64,000 nucleotides of DNA from Candidatus Blautia intestinavium (lineage in GTDB: Bacteria > Bacillota > Clostridia > Lachnospirales > Lachnospiraceae): assembly GCA_019113745.1 (NCBI GenBank), contig DXGV01000016.1:1-64000 (forward strand), read 5' to 3'. Under the pieces are notes generated by a model. It did no database searches. It was not told where the DNA came from and saw nothing but the letters and a program-made list of their open reading frames with translations. The first letter of the stretch is position 1, and each line of letters opens with the position of its first letter. Both the position numbers and the translations under genes were made by a program. Below, piece after piece: positions 33,205-42,843 of this stretch.

Positions 33205-34083
33205 ATGACAGGAAAGATCATAAAAGGGATTGCCGGATTTTACTATGTCTGCGGAGAAGACGGCATAGTCTATGAATGTAAGGCAAAGGGGATTTTCCGC
33301 AAGGATAACCAGAAACCGCTTGTAGGAGACGATGTGGAGATCCATATTTTAAACCCTCAGGAAAAAGAGGGGAATCTTGTAAAAATCCTGCCAAGACGAA
33401 ACGTGCTTCTCCGTCCGGCGGTTGCGAATGTGGATCAGGCGTTTGTAATCTTTGCCATGGAAGATCCCAGCCCCAATTTTCTGCTTCTGGACAGATTCCT
33501 GATCATGATGGAGCAGGCGGGGATCCCTTCGGTGATCTGTTTTAATAAGAAGGATCTGGCAGAAGAGGAAAAAGCGCAGTCCTTAGCAAAAATTTACCGT
33601 GAATGCGGATATCCGGTAATCCTCTCCAGCGCGAAGGCGGAAGAGGGAATAGAGAATATCAGGGATATCCTGAAGGGTAAAATGACAGTTGTGGCCGGTC
33701 CCTCCGGCGTGGGAAAGTCGTCCCTGACAAACCTTCTCCAGCCTCAGGTGAAAATGGAGACGGGGGAGATCAGCCGAAAGCTGAAAAGAGGGCGTCATAC
33801 AACACGCCATTCGCAGGTGATCCCGGCAGGGGAAAACACATACCTTATGGACACTCCGGGATTTTCTTCTCTGTATCTGACGGGAATGGATCAGAGCGAA
33901 CTTAAAAATTATTTTCCCGAGTTCCGGAAATTTGAGGATGGATGCAGGTTTCAGGGCTGCGTTCATATCCATGAACCTGACTGCAGAGTAAAACAGGCGC
34001 TGGAGCAGGGAGAGATCAGCAGGTTGCGATACGAAAATTATCTCAGCTTATATGAAGAATTAAAAGAGAAAAGGAGATACTAA
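33205..34083 (+). CDS. rsgA: Ribosome small subunit GTPase RsgA
   Basis: A 292-residue circularly permuted GTPase that helps 30S maturation. It has an N-terminal OB fold, then G4 NKKD, G1 GPSGVGKSSL and G3 DTPG in permuted order, and a C-terminal zinc site (CRFQGCVHIHEPDC). It follows prkC after three bases. Confidence 0.97.
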   Translation: MTGKIIKGIAGFYYVCGEDGIVYECKAKGIFRKDNQKPLVGDDVEIHILNPQEKEGNLVKILPRRNVLLRPAVANVDQAFVIFAMEDPSPNFLLLDRFLIMMEQAGIPSVICFNKKDLAEEEKAQSLAKIYRECGYPVILSSAKAEEGIENIRDILKGKMTVVAGPSGVGKSSLTNLLQPQVKMETGEISRKLKRGRHTTRHSQVIPAGENTYLMDTPGFSSLYLTGMDQSELKNYFPEFRKFEDGCRFQGCVHIHEPDCRVKQALEQGEISRLRYENYLSLYEELKEKRRY

Positions 34084-34758
34084 ATGGAATATCAGTTGTG
34101 TCCCTCAATTTTGTCAGCGGATTTTAACCGCCTTGGGGAGCAGATAAAGATTCTGGAAAAAGAAGGAGTCGAATGGCTTCATATCGACGTGATGGACGGC
34201 GATTTTGTCCCAAGCATTTCTTTTGGGATGCCGGTGATCCGGTCTATCAGAAAAGAATCAAAAATGTTTTTTGACGTGCATCTGATGGTGTCAGCTCCGG
34301 AACGCTATATTCAGGATTTTGCAGACTGCGGTGCGGATTCCATCACAGTCCATGCGGAGGCATGCGAGGATCTGGAACGCGCTATCGAGCAGATTCACGA
34401 CGCGGGAGTAAAAGCGGGAGTTTCCATTAAACCGGCCACCCCGGTAAACGATATCAGCCATCTTCTGGAAGATGTGGATATGGTGCTGGTGATGACGGTG
34501 CAGCCGGGATTCGGCGGTCAGAAATATATAGAAGAATGCACGGAAAAGATCCAGGAACTTCGCGAACTGATCGAGAAGGAAGAGCTTGATGTGGATATTC
34601 AGGTAGATGGGGGAATCAACGATTCTACCATCGAAACAGTGATAAAGGCCGGAGCAAATCTTCTGGTTGCAGGCTCTTATGTATTCAACGGCGATCTTGC
34701 CGGCAACGTGAAAAAGATCAACAGAAAAATGAAGGAAATTATCGGCACACTTGAGTGA
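34084..34758 (+). CDS. rpe: Ribulose-phosphate 3-epimerase
   Basis: A 224-residue TIM-barrel enzyme interconverting ribulose-5-P and xylulose-5-P. Signatures are PSILSADF, HIDVMDGDFVPSISFG, VHLMVSAP, TVQPGFGGQKYIE and VDGGIND. It abuts rsgA directly and thiN follows. Confidence 0.97.
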   Translation: MEYQLCPSILSADFNRLGEQIKILEKEGVEWLHIDVMDGDFVPSISFGMPVIRSIRKESKMFFDVHLMVSAPERYIQDFADCGADSITVHAEACEDLERAIEQIHDAGVKAGVSIKPATPVNDISHLLEDVDMVLVMTVQPGFGGQKYIEECTEKIQELRELIEKEELDVDIQVDGGINDSTIETVIKAGANLLVAGSYVFNGDLAGNVKKINRKMKEIIGTLE

Positions 34759-34766
34759 GGCACAAC

Positions 34767-35426
34767 ATGAAAAAAGCAGTTATCGTAAGCGGGGGCAATA
34801 TCCAAAAAGATTTTGCCCTCGATTTTTTGAAAAAATACAGAACAGGTGATTTTTTTACTGTCGCTGCAGATAAAGGACTGGAGTTCTTCATGGAGACGGG
34901 ACTGGTTCCGGATGTGGCGGTGGGAGATTTTGACAGTCTGTCCAGACAGGGGCTTGCCTACCTGGACGCTCTTTCCGGAACGGAAGTCGTCAGACTGATG
35001 CCGGAAAAAGATGATTCAGATACGCAGCACGCCCTGAATTACACTATAGACCGGGGAGCGGATGAAATCGTCATGCTTGGAGCTACAGGAAGCCGGATCG
35101 ACCATCTCCTGGCAAACCTGGAGCTGCTTCTGCTGGGATGGAAGCGGGGAGTAAAGGTGATTCTTGCGGATCCCAACAATTATGCGGCTTTGATAAAAAG
35201 CGGCACAGTGCTAAAAAAGGCAGAGCAGTTCGGCTCCTATGTTTCTTTCTTTCCTATAGGGGGAAGCGTACATGGACTGACGCTGACAGGGTTTAAATAC
35301 CCCCTGAGAAAGCACTGTCTCCGGGCGGAGGACTGCGGGCTTACAGTGAGCAATGAAATTAAAGAGGACAAAGCCGAGATTGTATATGACGAAGGTATTC
35401 TCCTGATGCTGATGACGAGGGACTGA
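34767..35426 (+). CDS. thiN: Thiamine pyrophosphokinase
   Basis: A 219-residue enzyme that pyrophosphorylates thiamine. Family motifs are AADKGLEFFM, VGDFDSL, KDDSDTQHAL and LGATGSRIDH. ATG 34767 is chosen (GAGG six bases upstream); GTG 34755 would overlap rpe with no RBS. It is the last gene of the long operon beginning near priA/def. Confidence 0.94.
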   Translation: MKKAVIVSGGNIQKDFALDFLKKYRTGDFFTVAADKGLEFFMETGLVPDVAVGDFDSLSRQGLAYLDALSGTEVVRLMPEKDDSDTQHALNYTIDRGADEIVMLGATGSRIDHLLANLELLLLGWKRGVKVILADPNNYAALIKSGTVLKKAEQFGSYVSFFPIGGSVHGLTLTGFKYPLRKHCLRAEDCGLTVSNEIKEDKAEIVYDEGILLMLMTRD

Positions 35427-35507
35427 GCGTATAGGATCCGCAGGAAAAGACAGGGCGCAGGCTGACCGGGGGATAATGCAGAAAAACGCTGAAATTACGC
35501 GGTTGAA

Positions 35508-35536
35508 AGCGTATTGCCCCTTGTACACTGACGCTA
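35508..35536 (+). repeat. Half-copy of dispersed repeat with loop
   Basis: AGCGTATTG followed by CCCCTTGTACACTGACGCTA equals the loop plus 3' arm of the full palindromes. The 5' arm is missing. Its TTGTAC also serves as a -35 (35521-35526). Confidence 0.85.
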
Positions 35537-35550
35537 TGGAGTGTTATAAT
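35521..35550 (+). promoter_or_regulatory. ychF promoter built on the repeat
   Basis: The -35 TTGTAC (35521-35526), inside the repeat, is followed after 18 bp by a perfect TATAAT (35545-35550). The 5' UTR is about 130 nt and contains a GC hairpin (CCCG/CGGG near 35649-35662) without a T run. Confidence 0.65.
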
Positions 35551-35686
35551 ATAGTTCACTGTATTATGGCTTCTTCCGGAAGAAGCTGAAATATGAGAAT
35601 ATAAAAAAGATCTGAAAAACACTGAAAATAAAGAGAAAGGCAGAAGGCCCGTAAAACGGGGGCTTTCTGGACAGGTAAAGATAGAT

Positions 35687-36784
35687 ATGAAATTAGGAAT
35701 CGTCGGACTTCCGAACGTTGGAAAAAGTACATTGTTCAATTCTTTGACAAAGGCGGGAGCCGAGTCGGCAAATTATCCCTTCTGTACCATCGATCCCAAT
35801 GTGGGCGTGGTTACAGTGCCGGATGAGAGACTGAAGCTTCTGGGAGATTTTTATCATTCCAAAAAGGTAACGCCGGCGGTGATCGAATTTGTGGATATCG
35901 CCGGACTTGTAAAAGGCGCGTCCAAGGGGGAAGGGCTGGGAAATCAGTTCCTTGCCAATATCAGAGAAGTAGACGCTATTGTACATGTGGTCCGCTGCTT
36001 TGAGGATCCCAATGTGATCCATGTAGACGGCAGCATCGATCCTCTCAGAGATATAGAAACCATCAATCTGGAGCTTGTTTTCTCAGATCTGGAAATCCTT
36101 GAGAGAAGGATCGCGAAAGTGACGAAAACGGCCAGAATGGATAAAGAGGCCGCGAAAGAGCTGGATTTTCTTCAGAAGATAAAAGCGCATCTGGAGGACG
36201 GCAAGATGGCGATCACTCTTGAACTGGAGAATGAGGACGAGGAAGGCTGGATGTCCACTTACAATCTTCTCACCTGGAAACCTGTGATCTACGCCGCCAA
36301 CGTGGCGGAGGACGAGCTGGCGGACGACGGGGCCTCCAATCCCCACGTGCAGGCGGTGAAGGAATACGCCGCGGAGCAGAAAAGCGAAGTCTTTGTCATC
36401 TGCGCCGAGATCGAGGAAGAAATATCAGAGCTTGACGACGATGAGAAGAAGATGTTCCTGGAGGATCTGGGACTGAAGGAATCCGGGCTGGAAAAACTGG
36501 TGCGGGCAAGCTACCGTCTTCTGGGACTGATGAGTTTTCTCACCGCAGGCGAGGACGAAACCCGGGCATGGACGATCAAGATCGGAACAAAAGCGCCTCA
36601 GGCCGCCGGAAAGATCCATACAGATTTTGAACGCGGATTCATCAAAGCGGAGGTAGTAAATTACCGGGATCTTCTGGACTGCGGTTCCTATGCCGGCGCA
36701 AGAGAAAAAGGACTTGTAAGGATGGAAGGAAAAGAGTATGTGGTGCAGGATGGAGACGTGATCCTGTTCCGTTTCAACGTATGA
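35687..36784 (+). CDS. ychF: Redox-regulated ATPase YchF
   Basis: A 365-residue Obg-family protein that binds ATP rather than GTP and associates with ribosomes. G1 [10 protein letters not shown]3 [20 protein letters not shown], a coiled-coil insertion (about residues 130-165) and the C-terminal TGS domain ending [11 protein letters not shown] are all present, at normal length. Confidence 0.97.
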   Translation: MKLGIVGLPNVGKSTLFNSLTKAGAESANYPFCTIDPNVGVVTVPDERLKLLGDFYHSKKVTPAVIEFVDIAGLVKGASKGEGLGNQFLANIREVDAIVHVVRCFEDPNVIHVDGSIDPLRDIETINLELVFSDLEILERRIAKVTKTARMDKEAAKELDFLQKIKAHLEDGKMAITLELENEDEEGWMSTYNLLTWKPVIYAANVAEDELADDGASNPHVQAVKEYAAEQKSEVFVICAEIEEEISELDDDEKKMFLEDLGLKESGLEKLVRASYRLLGLMSFLTAGEDETRAWTIKIGTKAPQAAGKIHTDFERGFIKAEVVNYRDLLDCGSYAGAREKGLVRMEGKEYVVQDGDVILFRFNV

Positions 36785-36797
36785 TGAAGGTGCTTTT

Positions 36798-38180
36798 ATG
36801 GATATGTCGATTCGCTTTCCAAATTTACAGATATACTTTGGGTATGTAGGCAGATCAGTTTCTGTTTTCGGCTTTGAGATCACCATATATGGACTGCTTA
36901 TTGCAGCGGGAATGTTTCTGGGGCTGATCTATGTACTGCATCAGGCAAAGGTGCAGAATGAAAACCAGAATCTGTATCTGGAAATGATGATCCCCGCTAT
37001 GCTGGGAGGGCTTATTGGAGCCCGCGCTTTTTATGTGCTGTTCAACTGGAATCTTTTCAGCGGACAGACGGCTGCAGAAATCTGCGACATCAGAAACGGC
37101 GGTATGTCCCTGTACGGCGGAATACTGGGAGGAGCTCTTCTGGCTGCTCTGTACTGCCGGATCAGAAAGGTGTCGTTCCAGAGAATGGCAGATACTGCCA
37201 GTATAGGACTTCTTATTACGCAGATAATAGGCATATGGGGGAATTTTTTCAACAGGGAATCTTTTGGCGGCTATACAGACAGCCTTTTCGCCATGCAGAT
37301 TCCTCTGGATGTAGTCCGCCCGGGCCAGATAACAGACGCGATAGAAGAGCATCTGGTTACGGTGGGGGACGTCTCCTATATCCAGGTGCATCCGCTGTTT
37401 CTTTATGAAAGCCTCTGGTGCCTGCTTTTGTTTCTGGTGCTTCTTTTCTACACCAGGAGAAAGACCTATCAGGGAGAAGTTTTCCTGAGATATCTTGCAG
37501 GAGTCAGTCTTGGCGGAGTTGGGATAGAGTGGCTGCGCACGGATGCTTTGAAAATTCCCGGAACAGATTTCCCGGCGTTTCTGCCGGTATGCGCGTTTTT
37601 GTTCATAGTCTGCGGCGTATCGGCGACGGTGCGGCGGGTTCTGTGGAAAAAGCGCGAAGCGGCGCGGAGACGCAGGAGAGAGGAGCGGTATGCGGCAGAA
37701 GAAAAAGCAACCCTTAATTATAACGATATACAGGGCTATGAAAATGTGGCCGGAGAATTCTGGAACACGGAAAACGCGGCGGAAGACAAAGAAAATGTGG
37801 AAGAAGCTTCAGGATCTGAGAAAAGCAGGGAAGAGCTTCCGGATAATACAGGAGCAGATTCCGGAGACGGTGAGGAAAATCAGCCTGTGGATGGGGAAAA
37901 TTCGCAGGAACACAACCAGCCTTCAGAAGAAAATAAGGAGGCTGAAGAAACCTGTGAAGAGATTCCTGAAAATGGCGGAGATACCGGAGAGGATACAAAG
38001 GACTGCCCGCCGGATACAGAAAACCATGTGGTGGAAACAGAAGAAGAAACGGCGCCTGTACCGCCGGATCGAGAGAACGCGAAAGAAGCTGAACCGGATG
38101 GCGGGGAAGAACCAGAACCTGGGAAAATGCCTGAAGATCAGCCGGCAGCTCGACGAGATGATGAATCAAATACAGTTTGA
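36798..38180 (+). CDS. lgt: Prolipoprotein diacylglyceryl transferase with long charged tail
   Basis: 460 residues; the core (about 1-285) is a typical seven-helix Lgt that attaches diacylglycerol to lipobox cysteines. GARAFYVLFNW, GGMSLYGGILGG, NFFNRESFGGYTD and HPLFLYESLWC are conserved. After the last helix an Arg-rich stretch is followed by about 160 Glu/Asn/Pro-rich residues with no domain I know; common Lgt proteins end near 260-330. A basic overlapping ORF at 37690-38184 is a frame shadow of this tail. A hairpin, not a T-tailed terminator, follows. Confidence 0.93.
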   Translation: MDMSIRFPNLQIYFGYVGRSVSVFGFEITIYGLLIAAGMFLGLIYVLHQAKVQNENQNLYLEMMIPAMLGGLIGARAFYVLFNWNLFSGQTAAEICDIRNGGMSLYGGILGGALLAALYCRIRKVSFQRMADTASIGLLITQIIGIWGNFFNRESFGGYTDSLFAMQIPLDVVRPGQITDAIEEHLVTVGDVSYIQVHPLFLYESLWCLLLFLVLLFYTRRKTYQGEVFLRYLAGVSLGGVGIEWLRTDALKIPGTDFPAFLPVCAFLFIVCGVSATVRRVLWKKREAARRRRREERYAAEEKATLNYNDIQGYENVAGEFWNTENAAEDKENVEEASGSEKSREELPDNTGADSGDGEENQPVDGENSQEHNQPSEENKEAEETCEEIPENGGDTGEDTKDCPPDTENHVVETEEETAPVPPDRENAKEAEPDGGEEPEPGKMPEDQPAARRDDESNTV

Positions 38181-38188
38181 ATAAAACA

Positions 38189-38216
38189 GAAGGCTCTCTG
38201 GAAACAGAGGGCCTTC
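38189..38216 (+). other. Hairpin between lgt and mraZ
   Basis: GAAGGCTCTCTG and CAGAGGGCCTTC pair with one wobble around GAAA. No T tract follows, so it may stabilise the lgt 3' end rather than terminate. Confidence 0.55.
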
Positions 38217-38285
38217 CTGCAGTTACAGTACAGATGCAGCCAGCAAAAGTCCGCCGGACGATCCGAAAAAAACTGAGATTCCTAC

Positions 38286-38314
38286 TTGTAATTTCAACAT
38301 AAATGGGGTAGAAT
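38286..38314 (+). promoter_or_regulatory. Promoter of the division/cell-wall cluster
   Basis: TTGTAA (38286-38291), 17 bp, TAGAAT (38309-38314). The expected start point is just before the MraZ repeats. Confidence 0.7.
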
Positions 38315-38324
38315 GAGTTCATAA

Positions 38325-38358
38325 GTGGTAGAAAGTGGTGAATAGTGGTGGTGAATGG
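38325..38358 (+). promoter_or_regulatory. MraZ-binding repeats
   Basis: GTGG occurs at 38325, 38335 and 38345, with ATGG at 38355, an exact 10-bp period. MraZ is known to bind short direct repeats of this kind before its own gene. The position directly downstream of the promoter fits autoregulation. Confidence 0.75.
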
Positions 38359-38437
38359 AGGGAATGTGGAAACACAATCCATCTCCGCCGGAAAGTGCGA
38401 AGGGGAGAATCGCACTTTGCGAGAGTAGGTGAGTAAC

Positions 38438-38869
38438 ATGTTCATGGGAGAATACAATCACACGATCGACGCGAAGGGGCGTCTGATTATCCCTTCCAAG
38501 TTCAGAGAACAATTGGGAGAAGAGTTCGTTCTGACTAAGGGACTGGATGGTTGTCTTTCTATCTATCCTATGAATGAATGGGAAGCCTTTGAAGAAAAAC
38601 TCAGAGCCTTACCACTTACAAATAAAAACGCAAGAACCTTCTCACGTTTTTTTGTTGCGGGGGCTGCAACCTGTGAACTGGACAAGCAGGGGAGAATTCT
38701 CGTGCCTCAGACACTGAGAGAATTTGCTGGTCTTGAAAAGGATGTGGTTCTGACCGGAAATCTTAACAGAATTGAGGTCTGGAGCAAAGAAAAGTGGAGC
38801 GAGAACTGCAATTATGACGATATGGACAGCATTGCAGAGGGAATGCAGGAAATGGGTATCGTCATCTGA
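38438..38869 (+). CDS. mraZ: Transcriptional regulator MraZ
   Basis: A 143-residue AbrB-like ring-forming DNA-binding protein. It holds two SpoVT-AbrB repeats: [19 protein letters not shown] at the N terminus and [13 protein letters not shown] near residue 75. ATG 38438 has AGGTGAG five bases upstream; GTG 38429 is less likely. It is the first gene of the division cluster, with its likely operator upstream. Confidence 0.96.
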   Translation: MFMGEYNHTIDAKGRLIIPSKFREQLGEEFVLTKGLDGCLSIYPMNEWEAFEEKLRALPLTNKNARTFSRFFVAGAATCELDKQGRILVPQTLREFAGLEKDVVLTGNLNRIEVWSKEKWSENCNYDDMDSIAEGMQEMGIVI

Positions 38870-38905
38870 GAGTTACGCTGGAAGGAAATCCAACAGGAGA
38901 CGGAT

Positions 38906-39844
38906 ATGGAATTTAAACACAAATCTGTATTACTGGAAGAAACCATTGAGGGTTTAAGGGTAAAACCCGACGGGATCTACGTGGATGGAACTCTGGGAGG
39001 TGCAGGGCATGCCGCCGAGGTATGCAAAAGACTTTCTGCCAAGGGGAGATTTATTGGCATAGATCAGGACCAAGATGCAATAGTTGCTGCGAGTGAAAGG
39101 TTGGCTGGCTATGGTGACCGGGTGACGATCATTCGCAGCAATTATTGTTACATGGTAAGTGAACTGAAACGCCTTGGGATTGACCGGGTGGACGGTATTC
39201 TGCTGGATCTTGGAGTTTCTTCGTATCAGCTTGACAATGAGGAGCGCGGCTTTACTTACAGAACGGACGCGCCTCTGGACATGCGGATGGATCAACGGCA
39301 GAGCCGCACAGCGGCGGACATCATCAACGGCTACGATGAAAAAGAACTGTACCGGATCATACGTGATTACGGAGAAGATAAATTTGCAAAAAATATTGCC
39401 AAACATATCGTGGCGGCAAGACAGAAAGCTCCGATCCGTACTACGGGAGAGCTGACGGAGATTATCCGCCGCGCTATACCTATGAAAATACAGGCGGCGG
39501 GAGGACATCCGGCCAAAAGGACTTTTCAGGCCGTCCGGATCGAACTGAACCGCGAGCTTGACGTACTGAGAGATTCCCTGGATGGGATGATCGACATTCT
39601 GGGAGACGGAGGACGTATCTGCGTGATCACTTTTCACTCTCTGGAGGACAGAATTGTAAAGACGATTTTCCGCAAAAACGAAAATCCCTGTACCTGTCCG
39701 CCGGACTTTCCCGTATGCGTATGCGGGAAAAAATCAAAAGGAAAAGTCATTACAAGGAAACCGGTCCTGCCGGGAAAGGCAGAGCAGGAGGAGAACCCGC
39801 GTTCGAAAAGCGCAAAGCTCCGTATTTTTGAGCGGCGCTGCTGA
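38906..39844 (+). CDS. rsmH: 16S rRNA m4C1402 methyltransferase RsmH
   Basis: A 312-residue SAM methyltransferase (MraW). Motifs [37 protein letters not shown] and [11 protein letters not shown] are conserved. It is the second gene of the cluster, between mraZ and ftsL as in most bacteria. Confidence 0.97.
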   Translation: MEFKHKSVLLEETIEGLRVKPDGIYVDGTLGGAGHAAEVCKRLSAKGRFIGIDQDQDAIVAASERLAGYGDRVTIIRSNYCYMVSELKRLGIDRVDGILLDLGVSSYQLDNEERGFTYRTDAPLDMRMDQRQSRTAADIINGYDEKELYRIIRDYGEDKFAKNIAKHIVAARQKAPIRTTGELTEIIRRAIPMKIQAAGGHPAKRTFQAVRIELNRELDVLRDSLDGMIDILGDGGRICVITFHSLEDRIVKTIFRKNENPCTCPPDFPVCVCGKKSKGKVITRKPVLPGKAEQEENPRSKSAKLRIFERRC

Positions 39845-39921
39845 AAGTATGGTAGAATATGAGGCGGCAACAGCCGGCCTCTTGTATTTCATTGATTTAA
39901 AGGGAGTTTGTGATATAAAAG

Positions 39922-40491
39922 ATGGACAGGACAAACAGAGCGGTAGCATCCAGAAGAAGCCGGACCAATGCCAGAAACGCCCGTGGAACATATATAGATG
40001 GAAATGCGGTCAGAAAAATTCAGGAAATGCCCTCCAGACAGCGCTCCTCATCACCGGGGCGCAGAGCAGGAAGGACCAGGACCGTATCAAGGCCTGCTTC
40101 GCAGTCGGAACGGCGGGTGAGACAGGTAAGCAGAGAAACGATCAGAAACCGTCAGAAAGCGAAAAGCATGGGAAGAGGGTTTGTGGTTTTTCTCACAGCG
40201 GTGTGCGTTGCGATTCTGTTTTTTACAGTGAATTATCTGCAGCTCAAATCCGATATCACAGGTAAGATCAAAGATGTGGCTGCTCTTGAAGCGGAGTATT
40301 CTGAACTGAAAGAAGATAATGACGCCTATTACAGTCAGGTAACATCCAATGTGGATCTTAATAAAATAAAAAAGATCGCCATTGGACGGCTGGGCATGAA
40401 TTATCCCACTGACGAACAGAAAAAGACATATACTATGTCGAACAACAGTTATGTAAGACAGTATCAGGATATCCCGGAAAACAGGAGGTGA
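39922..40491 (+). CDS. ftsL: FtsL/DivIC-like septum formation initiator
   Basis: A 189-residue bitopic division protein. The cytoplasmic part (about 1-80) is unusually long and very Arg/Ser-rich. One helix (about residues 84-103) is followed by a coiled coil (KDVAALEAEYSELKEDND) and KIAIGRLGMNYPTDEQ, typical of FtsL. The nearest Shine-Dalgarno AGGGAG lies about 15 bases before ATG, a poor distance. A small GC hairpin precedes it (39858-39880). Confidence 0.85.
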   Translation: MDRTNRAVASRRSRTNARNARGTYIDGNAVRKIQEMPSRQRSSSPGRRAGRTRTVSRPASQSERRVRQVSRETIRNRQKAKSMGRGFVVFLTAVCVAILFFTVNYLQLKSDITGKIKDVAALEAEYSELKEDNDAYYSQVTSNVDLNKIKKIAIGRLGMNYPTDEQKKTYTMSNNSYVRQYQDIPENRR

Positions 40492-40495
40492 GAGT

Positions 40496-42760
40496 TTGAG
40501 CAGTACCGGCAGAAGGAACAGGCGGAAGCCCGTCAGAAAATTGAATCATCAGATGAGAGGGAAGCTAGTAGGACTATTTGGAGTGGTGCTGCTAGCTTTA
40601 GTTTGTTTGCTGGCAAGAATTACTTATATCAATGCTACAAGCGGAAGCAAATATACAAGGCAGGTGCTTACGCAGGCCCAGCAGTCCTATGAAAATAATA
40701 TTATACCTGCCAAGAGAGGCAATATATACGACCGGAACGGAAATCTTCTTGCCACCAGCAATAAGGTATACAACGTTATCCTGGACTGCAAAACAGTCAA
40801 TTCCGACGTGGAATATGTAGAGCCGACTATCCGGGCGCTGACAACGGTTCTGGGACTGGACGAGCAGGATATCCGCTCACGGCTGACTGACAGCGATACG
40901 AAAAACAGCCAGTATCAGATCCTGAAAAAAGAGCTTTCCATGGATGAAAAGAAAGCCTTTGAAGATTACATTACCGTAACGGAAGACAGCGCGCTTTCCG
41001 AATCGGAAAAAGCGGAACGGGAAAAGGTAAAAGGCGTATGGTTTGAGGAGGATTATCTGAGGACCTATCCTTTTAACGATCTTGCATGCGATACCATAGG
41101 TTTTACTCTGTCAAGAGACGTTGCCGATGTGGGAATTGAAAGCTACTACAACAGTACGCTGATGGGGACAGACGGCCGCCAGTACGGGTACGTCAGCAGC
41201 AATTCCAATGTGGAACAGACGATCATTGAGCCGACGGACGGGCAGAACGTCGTATTGTCCCTGGACGTAGGCGTACAGCAGATTGTAGAAAAATATGTCA
41301 ATGGATTCAAAAAGCGCATGGGGGCAAAGAACATCGGCGTCATCGTGGAGGATCCCAATACAGGCGAAATTCTTGCCATGGATGGGGGAGACCGCTATGA
41401 CTTAAACGAACCCCGGGACATGTCGGATGTATATTCGGAAGAAGAAATCAAGGCGATGAACGACGCGGAAACAGTAGACGCGCTGAACGCCATGTGGGGC
41501 AATTTCTGCGTGACAGACGCCTATGAACCCGGGTCGGTTGTGAAGCCTATCGTAATGGCAGGCGCTCTGGAAAAGGGAGCAATTTCAGACACGGACACTC
41601 TGGACTGCGACGGCGGAGAGTCGTTTGGAGCAAACGGAGACACCTATATCAAATGTGCGGTCTGGCCAAACGCTCACGGAACGCAGACGCTGCGGGAAGT
41701 GATCGCAAACTCCTGCAACGACGGAATGATGCAGATCGCGGCGAAAATGGGAGCAGAGCAGTTTATTAAAAGCCAGAGTCTTTTTAACTTCGGTACACGG
41801 ACAGGCATTGACCTTCCGAATGAGGGTACCGGTATTATCCATACGCTGGATACCATGGGAGAAACGGAGCTGGCCTGCTCCGCCTTCGGACAGGGTTATA
41901 CCTGTACCATGCTCCAGGAAATCAACGCAATGTGTTCCGTGATCAACGGCGGGTATTATTACCAGCCTCATCTGGCAACTGAAATTCAGGACAACAACGG
42001 AAATACTGTCAGAACGATTGAGCCGGTGCTTCTCAAACAGACAATCTCGTCAGATATTTCCGCGGATATCCGTTCTTACATGGAAGCCAGCGTTCTGGAA
42101 GGTACCAGCGCCCATTCCAAGGTACAGGGCTACAGCTCGGGCGGAAAAACAGGTACGGCGGAAAAGCTGCCGAGAGGAAACGGGAAATATCTGGTATCCT
42201 TTATCGGATTTGCTCCTGTAGACGAACCCCAGGTAGTGATCTATGTGGTAATAGACGAGCCGAATGCGGAGGAGCAGGCGGACAGTAAATATCCTCAGTA
42301 TATCGCGCAGGGAATTCTTTCGGAACTTCTTCCGTATCTTAACATTGAACCGGATGAGGCGGAAGATGGAGTTATTCCTGAAACAGAATTGTGGGAAGGC
42401 TTTGACGGAGTGCTGGAGGACGTCTCCGGAAGCAATGTGGATGAAGCCGGAAACCTGGTAGACGCGGAAGGAAACCTGATCGATATGGAAGGCAACCGGA
42501 TTGACGAAAAAGGTTATCTTCTGAATGACGACGGCGAACATATATTAAACGACAACGGCGAATATGTGATGTCCGAAAATCTGGAGGCTCTTGAGGAGGA
42601 GGGCGGCGATACTGCGGTCCAGGATTCCGGAAACAGTATGTCCGAGGATTCTGTATCCAACCCCGACGCTCCGGAGCCGCCGGAGAACGATGAAGATCCT
42701 ATAATCGGAAACGATATGGAAAGCGAGGGGCTTACCAACGAGGAAGCCGGGCTGGAATAG
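40496..42760 (+). CDS. Class B penicillin-binding protein (FtsI/SpoVD type) with repeat tail
   Basis: 754 residues: a short basic cytoplasmic start, one helix (about 25-45), a dimerisation domain and a transpeptidase. The catalytic motifs are SVVK (in YEPGSVVKPIVM), SCN and KTGT (GGKTGTAEKL). After the enzyme a tail of about 130 residues begins with near-heptad units of the type DxxGNLI (about residues 645-695) and ends in acidic low complexity. The start is TTG with GGAGGTGAG upstream. It makes septal peptidoglycan; whether it is FtsI or SpoVD is not decided. Confidence 0.92.
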   Translation: MSSTGRRNRRKPVRKLNHQMRGKLVGLFGVVLLALVCLLARITYINATSGSKYTRQVLTQAQQSYENNIIPAKRGNIYDRNGNLLATSNKVYNVILDCKTVNSDVEYVEPTIRALTTVLGLDEQDIRSRLTDSDTKNSQYQILKKELSMDEKKAFEDYITVTEDSALSESEKAEREKVKGVWFEEDYLRTYPFNDLACDTIGFTLSRDVADVGIESYYNSTLMGTDGRQYGYVSSNSNVEQTIIEPTDGQNVVLSLDVGVQQIVEKYVNGFKKRMGAKNIGVIVEDPNTGEILAMDGGDRYDLNEPRDMSDVYSEEEIKAMNDAETVDALNAMWGNFCVTDAYEPGSVVKPIVMAGALEKGAISDTDTLDCDGGESFGANGDTYIKCAVWPNAHGTQTLREVIANSCNDGMMQIAAKMGAEQFIKSQSLFNFGTRTGIDLPNEGTGIIHTLDTMGETELACSAFGQGYTCTMLQEINAMCSVINGGYYYQPHLATEIQDNNGNTVRTIEPVLLKQTISSDISADIRSYMEASVLEGTSAHSKVQGYSSGGKTGTAEKLPRGNGKYLVSFIGFAPVDEPQVVIYVVIDEPNAEEQADSKYPQYIAQGILSELLPYLNIEPDEAEDGVIPETELWEGFDGVLEDVSGSNVDEAGNLVDAEGNLIDMEGNRIDEKGYLLNDDGEHILNDNGEYVMSENLEALEEEGGDTAVQDSGNSMSEDSVSNPDAPEPPENDEDPIIGNDMESEGLTNEEAGLE

Positions 42761-42791
42761 AACTTCCGGTGGTTCCCGGGAAAAGTATAGT

Positions 42792-42842
42792 CCCGGAAGA
42801 AATGTCATATATTATTTATGATATTTCTTCCGGGGCTTTTTT
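42792..42842 (+). terminator. Strong terminator between the two PBP genes
   Basis: 42792-42808 pairs with 42818-42834 as a 17-bp stem (12 perfect pairs at the base, one G-T). GC and T6 follow, and the next start codon is two bases later. Confidence 0.88.
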
Positions 42843-42843
42843 G

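Noticed and set aside
37690-38184. 164-residue Arg/Lys-rich ORF overlapping the lgt tail
   Set aside because: Frame shadow of the Glu-rich tail (GAA/GAG codons read as AAG/AGA in another frame); no RBS of its own.
39828-40265. ORF overlapping ftsL
   Set aside because: The competing frame encodes the FtsL helix, coiled coil and conserved end; this one is a shadow.
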